DNA from: an uncultured Acetobacterium sp.
GTDB taxonomy: Bacteria; Bacillota; Clostridia; Eubacteriales; Eubacteriaceae
Assembly (NCBI RefSeq): GCF_963664135.1
Contig: NZ_OY760905.1
Location: forward strand, 3,994,736 to 4,058,735
Length of the DNA: 64,000 nucleotides
Direction: 5' to 3'
Shown piece after piece: positions 58,673-64,000 of this stretch. Both the position numbers and the translations under genes were made by a program. The notes under the pieces are model-generated. The model had not been told where the DNA came from and ran no database searches. It saw only the letters and a program-made list of their open reading frames with translations. The stretch's first letter is position 1. The number at the start of each line of letters is the position of its first letter.

Positions 58673-59257
58673 ATGAAAGTAACAAAAGCGGAGATTGTTA
58701 TCAGTGCGGTGGCGGAAGCTCAGTATCCTGATGACAATCTGCCTGAAATAGTCTTGCTGGGGCGTTCAAATGTTGGGAAATCAACTTTTGTCAATACCTT
58801 GATTGAACGTCGAAGTCTGGCACGAACCAGTTCCCAACCGGGAAAAACTCAAACGATGAATTTTTATCGGATCAATGACCTGTTTCATTTTGTCGATATG
58901 CCCGGCTATGGATATGCTAAGGCATCTAAAACAGAGCGTGAAAAATGGGGAAAGATGATTGAGAAGTATCTCAGAAATCGAGAAAATGCGGTGATGATTT
59001 TTCAACTGATTGACTCACGGCATGAACCTTCTGAAGATGATCTGTTGATGTATGAATGGTTGGTACACTATGGTTTGAATCCAATGATTATTGGCACTAA
59101 GGCTGATAAAATTTCGAAAACGAATCAAAAAAAGTCAATTAGTCATATTGCCAGAGCCTTAAATCTAAGAAGTGATCGGGAAGTGATTCTGTTTTCGGCT
59201 GAAACAAAGCTGGGAAAAGAAGAAGTGTGGGAACACATCGAGAGAGTATTAAAATAA
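58673..59257 (+). CDS. engB: Ribosome-biogenesis GTPase EngB/YsxC
   Basis: A 194-residue small GTPase acting in 50S assembly. G1 LGRSNVGKST, G2 region SSQPGKTQTMNFY, G3 DMPGYGYA and G4 TKAD are present. ATGGAGATAGTTAA precedes ATG. It follows lon by 38 bp, and a small terminator follows (59259-59292). Confidence 0.96.
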   Translation: MKVTKAEIVISAVAEAQYPDDNLPEIVLLGRSNVGKSTFVNTLIERRSLARTSSQPGKTQTMNFYRINDLFHFVDMPGYGYAKASKTEREKWGKMIEKYLRNRENAVMIFQLIDSRHEPSEDDLLMYEWLVHYGLNPMIIGTKADKISKTNQKKSISHIARALNLRSDREVILFSAETKLGKEEVWEHIERVLK

Positions 59258-59261
59258 TTAA

Positions 59262-59291
59262 AAAGCAAGCTTCCTTTTAAAGGAAGCTTTT
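59262..59291 (+). terminator. Terminator of engB
   Basis: AAGCAAGCTTCCTTT / AAAGGAAGCTTTTTG stem followed by a short T-run. Confidence 0.7.
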
Positions 59292-59322
59292 TGCTGTTTC
59301 ACGGCATTAAGAAAGGGGAAAA

Positions 59323-60267
59323 ATGACTGAAGAAAAAATTCGGAAGTTGGCCAAACAGATTGGAATAGACTTGATTGGCTTTTTTTCAACTGAACCCCTG
59401 ACAGAGTGTCTGCCATATTTAATCAGGCGCGATGAAGCCGGCTTTTCAACCGGTTTCGAAGGCGGGCCACCGCAGGAACGGATTGATTATCAAAAGCAGT
59501 TTCCCTCTGTAAAAGCCGGAATTGTTATCGGGATTAGTAATTATCAGCAATTAGAAATACCTGATGATAAAAAAATAAGAACCAAGCTGGCATCAGTTTC
59601 CTGGGGAAAAGATTATCATCAAGTTGTGAAGTTTCGGATGAATCAATTAATGAATACGATCAACTCTGAACAAGAAAAAAATCAAAAGCCGTTAATAAAT
59701 TACAAGCTTTTTGTTGATAATAGCCCTTTGGTCGATCGAGGATCAGCTTACCGAGCTGGTTTGGGATTTTTCGGAAAAAACAACTGTCTCATTAATGATA
59801 AACTCGGTTCAAATTTCTTTATTGGCCAAATTCTTTTGGACTACGAAATTTTATTTGCGCCGTCAGCTCCCATTGAGAATGGCTGCAAAGAATGCCGACG
59901 CTGCCTTGATGCCTGTCCCAATGGCGCTTTAGGAGAAGGTTTTAGTTTGAACCCATCTAAATGTATTTCCTATCTTACCCAAAAGAAAGTGCTGTTACCG
60001 GAAGAAGCGTCACGGATTACCACCTATCTTTACGGATGTGATATCTGTCAGCAGGTGTGTCCCTATAATCAGAATTTACCGGAAACAAGTGAAGAGTCTT
60101 TTTGGATCGACGCCGAAACTGCCAATCCGCCGATTGATGAGATTTTGATACTGACGAATAAATCATTTAAAATTGAGTTTGGAAAAACCGCTAGTGGTTG
60201 GCGGGGGAAAAATGTTCTGATACGAAATGCGCAGTTAATCAAAAAAAATAAATTAAAGAATGATTAA
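59323..60267 (+). CDS. queG: Epoxyqueuosine reductase
   Basis: A 314-residue cobalamin-dependent enzyme with two [4Fe-4S] clusters that makes queuosine in tRNA. The cluster motifs are CKECRRCLDACPNGAL and CDICQQVCPYNQ. The cobalamin-domain segments VDNSPLVDRGSAYRAGLGFFGKNNCLI are diagnostic. GAAAGGGG precedes ATG. The protein is slightly shorter than the longest family members, which carry HEAT repeats. Confidence 0.95.
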   Translation: MTEEKIRKLAKQIGIDLIGFFSTEPLTECLPYLIRRDEAGFSTGFEGGPPQERIDYQKQFPSVKAGIVIGISNYQQLEIPDDKKIRTKLASVSWGKDYHQVVKFRMNQLMNTINSEQEKNQKPLINYKLFVDNSPLVDRGSAYRAGLGFFGKNNCLINDKLGSNFFIGQILLDYEILFAPSAPIENGCKECRRCLDACPNGALGEGFSLNPSKCISYLTQKKVLLPEEASRITTYLYGCDICQQVCPYNQNLPETSEESFWIDAETANPPIDEILILTNKSFKIEFGKTASGWRGKNVLIRNAQLIKKNKLKND

Positions 60268-60340
60268 TTAACAAATAGATGTTATAATAACCAAGTTAGA
60301 GAACTTTTAATATTTAACTAAATTAAACATGGAGGCATAA

Positions 60341-61816
60341 ATGGTACGAGATCGTTTTGCACCGAGTCCAACGGGAAATGTTCATGTTGGAAGCTTACGG
60401 ACAGCACTATATAATTATTTATATGCAAAAAAAATGGGTGGCAAATTTTTGTTACGCCTTGAAGATACGGATCAGACACGGCTTGAAGCAGGAGCGGTGG
60501 AAAATTTGCTTGATGCACTTAATCTGACTGGTGTGATTCCAGATGAAGGTTTGCAAAAAATAAATGGTACAGTAACACAAGCAGGCGCGCATGGCCCTTA
60601 TATCCAATCGGAGCGGCTGAATATTTATAAAAAATATATTGATATTCTGCTGGAAAAGGGACAGGCTTATTACTGTTTTTGTTCAAAAGAGCGATTGGAA
60701 GAAGTTCGAAATGCTCAAAAAGAAAAGGGTGAAACACCTCGCTATGATGGTAAATGCCGGGAACTGGCAAAAACAGAAATTGATGCAAATCTTGAAGCAG
60801 GTTTACCCTATACGATCCGATTGAAATTGCCAGAAAACCATAGTATCCGTTTTGACGATATGGTTAGAGGCGTAATCGAAATGAATACCAATGACCTCGA
60901 TGATCAGGTATTACTAAAGGCAGACGGCTTTCCCACCTACCATATGGCCGTGGTGGTTGACGATCACTTGATGGAAATTACTCATGTTATCCGGGGTGAG
61001 GAATGGTTGCCTTCGACTCCAAAACATGTCTATTTATATGAGTGTTTTGGTTGGGATCCACCGCATTTTGTGCATTTGCCAAATATTCTAAATGATGATC
61101 GGAAAAAACTGAGTAAACGTCAAGGTGACGTGTCGGTGGGAGATTTTCTGGCTAAAGGATACCTACCGGAAGCGCTGGTAAACTTCTTAGCCCTTTTGGG
61201 CTGGAGCCCTGAGACAGAGCAGGAGATATTCTCGATGGAAGAATTGGTGGAAGCATTTGATCTTTCCAGAGTTAATAAATCAGGTGCCATTTTTGATCGG
61301 GCCAAGTTAAATTGGATGAACGCTCATTATATCAAAGAATTACCGATTGACAGACTTGTCAATCATTTAACCCCATTTTTAGTGCAAGCAGGACTGTTGG
61401 GATCAGATGAAGTACAATGCAAACAAGATTGGTTAATTAAAATAGCAGAACTCTTACGAGACCGAATTGAATATTTTGCCCAGGCACCACAGGAGTTGGA
61501 AGTTATTCTAAACAGCGATATTGTTATTACAGATCCGGAGGCTCTGGCATTATTGCAGGAAGAATCATCCAAGCGGCTGTTTGAGGCGATCGTCACAAAA
61601 ATCGAAGCATCAGATACTCTTGATGCGGACAGAGGAAAAGCGATCTTAAAAGAAATTCAAAAAGAAGAAAAAATTAAAGGAAAACTGCTTTACATGCCTA
61701 GTCGAATCATGATTACCGGGGAAATGCATGGTCCCGATCTAACATTAATCATGGATGTTCTGGGAAAAGATGCGGTCTTGACTCGGATCAAATCAGCAGC
61801 ATCTTTTATGAAATAA
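60341..61816 (+). CDS. gltX: Glutamyl-tRNA synthetase
   Basis: A 491-residue class I aminoacyl-tRNA synthetase. The HIGH-type motif is FAPSPTGNVHVGSLRTALYN and the KMSKS-type motif KKLSKRQGDVSV. CFCSKERLEEVRNAQ lies in the acceptor-binding region. Start follows ATGGAGGCATAA. A TATAAT-like box at about 60283 gives it a promoter; no T-box leader fits in the short gap. Confidence 0.97.
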   Translation: MVRDRFAPSPTGNVHVGSLRTALYNYLYAKKMGGKFLLRLEDTDQTRLEAGAVENLLDALNLTGVIPDEGLQKINGTVTQAGAHGPYIQSERLNIYKKYIDILLEKGQAYYCFCSKERLEEVRNAQKEKGETPRYDGKCRELAKTEIDANLEAGLPYTIRLKLPENHSIRFDDMVRGVIEMNTNDLDDQVLLKADGFPTYHMAVVVDDHLMEITHVIRGEEWLPSTPKHVYLYECFGWDPPHFVHLPNILNDDRKKLSKRQGDVSVGDFLAKGYLPEALVNFLALLGWSPETEQEIFSMEELVEAFDLSRVNKSGAIFDRAKLNWMNAHYIKELPIDRLVNHLTPFLVQAGLLGSDEVQCKQDWLIKIAELLRDRIEYFAQAPQELEVILNSDIVITDPEALALLQEESSKRLFEAIVTKIEASDTLDADRGKAILKEIQKEEKIKGKLLYMPSRIMITGEMHGPDLTLIMDVLGKDAVLTRIKSAASFMK

Positions 61817-61844
61817 ATATTAAATGGACAAAGGAGGAAAGTAA

Positions 61845-63107
61845 ATGAACGAACGAAAAATTGACAAAAAAAGCGTCGCTGAGTTTATCCTTGTAATTGC
61901 ACTTATTATTGCTACTGGTTATGTTTTGTTCTTTGGCGTGACAATTGGAGTTTACGACATCGGAAATATCAGCAAGAATATTAATTATGGTTTGGATTTA
62001 ACAGGTGGGGTTAACGTGGTGCTTGAAGCAGAAAGCACTGACGGTGATGCGGTTACTTCTGAAAAAATAGATTCTGCTATTTTAACCATCCGCCAACGGA
62101 TTGACTCCATTGGTGTTTCAGAACCGACAATCATCAAACAAGGTGATAATCGGATCCGTGTTTCCATTCCATCGGTAACAGATCAGAATGAAGCATTAGA
62201 TCTGATTGGTAAAACGGCTCAGCTAGAGTTTTTAGCGCCCGATGGATCAGTAATCTTAACTGGGAAAGACGTCACGGATTCTAAGGGTGTTATGCAGAAA
62301 GATAACTCGGGAATTGAAAGTGCTGTGGTTACCTTAAAATTCAATGAAGAAGGCACGAAGCTTTTTGCTGATGCAACCCAAAAATATATTGGTCAGGTTA
62401 TTCAGATTAAACTGGATGATGAAGTGATCTCATCACCAACAGTAAATGTTGCCATTACGAATGGCGAAGCCGTCATTGAAGGAATGGCAGATATCACTGA
62501 AGCCGGTAATCTGGCCTCATTGATTCGTGGTGGAGCACTTCCGGTAAAACTGACACCGGTTGAAATTCGAACCATTGGACCTACTTTGGGACAAGATTCA
62601 TTAAATGATAGTATTTATGCTGGTATTATTGGGATAGGTCTGGTACTTATCTTTATGCTGGTTATGTATCGGGGCTTGGGCTTCTTGGCAGATCTGGCAC
62701 TGATTATTTTTATTATGATTGTTTTAACGGTTATGTCGGTGATGAATGTCACGCTGACCCTGCCGGGGATTGCCGGGCTCATTCTAACAGTCGGGGTGGC
62801 AGTTGATGCCAATGTTATTATTTTCTCCCGAATAAGAGAAGAAGCCAGGTTGGGGAAATCCCTGATGACTGCCATTGATAATGGTTTTTCAAAAGCTTTT
62901 GGGACTATTTTAGATTCAAACGTAACGACACTGATTGCCGGATTTGTACTTTTCTTTATGGGAACAGGAAGCGTTCAAGGTTTTGCGGTTACGTTGATTT
63001 TAGGGATCGTCGTAAGTATGTTTACAGCGATTGTTATAACAAAAAAACTTGTGAAATTATTAGTAAAAACAGGCTTATTTAACAGTAATGCCTTTTACGG
63101 AATATAG
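61845..63107 (+). CDS. secD: Protein translocase subunit SecD
   Basis: A 420-residue membrane protein of the RND superfamily that with SecF drives late steps of Sec export using the ion gradient. One N-terminal helix, a large extracytoplasmic domain with YGLDLTGGVNVVLE and IRQRIDSIGVSEPTI, then five helices with VGVAVDANVIIFSRIREE. AAAGGAGG precedes ATG. It is followed 13 bp later by secF. Confidence 0.97.
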   Translation: MNERKIDKKSVAEFILVIALIIATGYVLFFGVTIGVYDIGNISKNINYGLDLTGGVNVVLEAESTDGDAVTSEKIDSAILTIRQRIDSIGVSEPTIIKQGDNRIRVSIPSVTDQNEALDLIGKTAQLEFLAPDGSVILTGKDVTDSKGVMQKDNSGIESAVVTLKFNEEGTKLFADATQKYIGQVIQIKLDDEVISSPTVNVAITNGEAVIEGMADITEAGNLASLIRGGALPVKLTPVEIRTIGPTLGQDSLNDSIYAGIIGIGLVLIFMLVMYRGLGFLADLALIIFIMIVLTVMSVMNVTLTLPGIAGLILTVGVAVDANVIIFSRIREEARLGKSLMTAIDNGFSKAFGTILDSNVTTLIAGFVLFFMGTGSVQGFAVTLILGIVVSMFTAIVITKKLVKLLVKTGLFNSNAFYGI

Positions 63108-63120
63108 GGAGGTGGAAAAA

Positions 63121-64000
63121 ATGAAAAGAATACCAGTTGCAGAAAAATGTAAAATTTGGTTTGCCATCTCTTTGGTACTAATTACGATCAGTTTAGGCTC
63201 TCTGATGATCCAGGGGTTGAATTTTGGGATTGATTTTGTCGGTGGAACCATTGTCACCATGGAACTCAATACAACCTTTGAAAATGCTGATGCCCGAGCC
63301 ATTGTTGATAAATTTGACACAGAAGCCGATATTACATATGCCGGCGATGCTAAAACGCAAATTATTATTACCACAAAAGAAAGTTTGACAAAAGAAGAAA
63401 GTCAGGAATTGTTTGCAGGTTTTAAAGAAAAGTATAACTTACAGGATACTAACTTATTATCTGTGGATTCGGTAAACGCTTCTATTGGAGCGGAAATGGC
63501 GACTAAATCGATTCTGGCAGTAACCGTTGCAGTGGTCTTAATGTTGATTTATATTTGGTTTCGGTTTGAATTTTTATTTGGGCTCACCGCTATTTTTGCT
63601 TTGATCCACGATTTAATTGTGGTATTGGGGGTCTATTCAGTTTTCCAGATTCAGGTAAACTCACCATTTATTGCGGCCATTTTGACAATTCTAGGGTACT
63701 CAATCATGGATACTGTGGTTGTATTTGACCGTATTCGTGAGAATCGGCCCAAATTTGGAAGATATGCTTACGCAGATTTAGTAGATACCAGTGTTACCCA
63801 AACCATTGGACGAAGTATTAACACATCAATGACAACATTTATTGCCATAACAGCCCTCTATATCTTTGGCGTTCCCGCAATTCAGGATTTTGCATTACCG
63901 TTAATGGTTGGAATCATTTGTGGAACATACTCTTCAATTTTTAATGCCAGTGCTTTATGGTATGTCATTAAGGAATATCGACACAAAAAACAAGTCAGTG
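63121..64000 (+). CDS. secF: Protein translocase subunit SecF (partial, cut by window end)
   Basis: The first 293 codons of secF are visible without a stop. Marks are GLNFGIDFVGGTIVTMEL after the first helix and GYSIMDTVVVFDRIREN before the late helices. SecF proteins have about 290-310 residues, so little is missing. GGGAGGTGGAAAAA precedes ATG 63121. Forms a complex with SecD. Confidence 0.95.
   Translation, partial: MKRIPVAEKCKIWFAISLVLITISLGSLMIQGLNFGIDFVGGTIVTMELNTTFENADARAIVDKFDTEADITYAGDAKTQIIITTKESLTKEESQELFAGFKEKYNLQDTNLLSVDSVNASIGAEMATKSILAVTVAVVLMLIYIWFRFEFLFGLTAIFALIHDLIVVLGVYSVFQIQVNSPFIAAILTILGYSIMDTVVVFDRIRENRPKFGRYAYADLVDTSVTQTIGRSINTSMTTFIAITALYIFGVPAIQDFALPLMVGIICGTYSSIFNASALWYVIKEYRHKKQVS

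Overview
This 64 kb window is chromosomal DNA of a low-GC, strictly anaerobic Gram-positive bacterium, most probably an acetogen of the genus Acetobacterium (Eubacteriaceae) or a close relative. This is inferred from gene content: an rnfCDGEAB operon, a tungsten-type aldehyde ferredoxin oxidoreductase, Feo iron uptake, AGGAGG ribosome sites and clostridial-style neighbours. I saw no rRNA, tRNA, CRISPR array, prophage or transposase. The window is almost entirely core metabolism and housekeeping; its unusual content is mostly in the intergenic regions.

Layout. 1-5 kb: a ybaK-type deacylase, a frameshifted Gly/Ser-rich membrane protein next to pspA, and the reverse-strand feoA-feoA-feoB iron operon with two GTTAG-N6-CTAAC palindromes upstream. 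5-11 kb: gshF (glutathione synthesis), an aldehyde ferredoxin oxidoreductase with a MoaD/ThiS-like partner, a candidate small RNA, and two tandem ArsD-like genes, one of which has lost its vicinal cysteines. 11.3-19.4 kb: a complete reverse-strand histidine operon hisZ-G-D-C-B-H-A-F-IE, interrupted at two junctions by a repeated element. 19.7-28 kb: signalling genes (PAS/degenerate GGDEF protein, HAD hydrolase, large hybrid histidine kinase), a lipoprotein, YjfB, a Cys-rich membrane peptide and a parvulin-type isomerase.

27.9-38 kb: a MarR regulator in front of a first lonA, then mutL (apparently leaderless), miaA, a methionine gamma-lyase-like gene, a DUF896 gene and an M18 aminopeptidase. 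38.2-43.3 kb: the rnfCDGEAB operon for the ion-pumping ferredoxin:NAD oxidoreductase, preceded by a leader of about 360 nt with a strong promoter, an early intrinsic terminator and a divergent copy of the repeat. 43.5-52.7 kb: a radC remnant, an RluA-type pseudouridine synthase, a class A PBP with a Thr/Pro tail, a cupin, nth and the branched-chain amino acid ABC transporter livJHMGF. 52.8-64 kb: the protein quality-control run tig-clpP-clpX-lonA(2), then engB, queG, gltX, secD and secF, which runs off the window.

The most noteworthy signals are: (i) a family of 90-260 bp hairpin-rich intergenic repeats in at least five places, with a sixth divergent relative inside the rnf leader; (ii) a likely terminator-controlled rnf leader; (iii) a promoter-to-terminator unit of about 180 nt encoding an unidentified small RNA; (iv) the paired ArsD proteins and the paired Lon proteases, each with divergent features.
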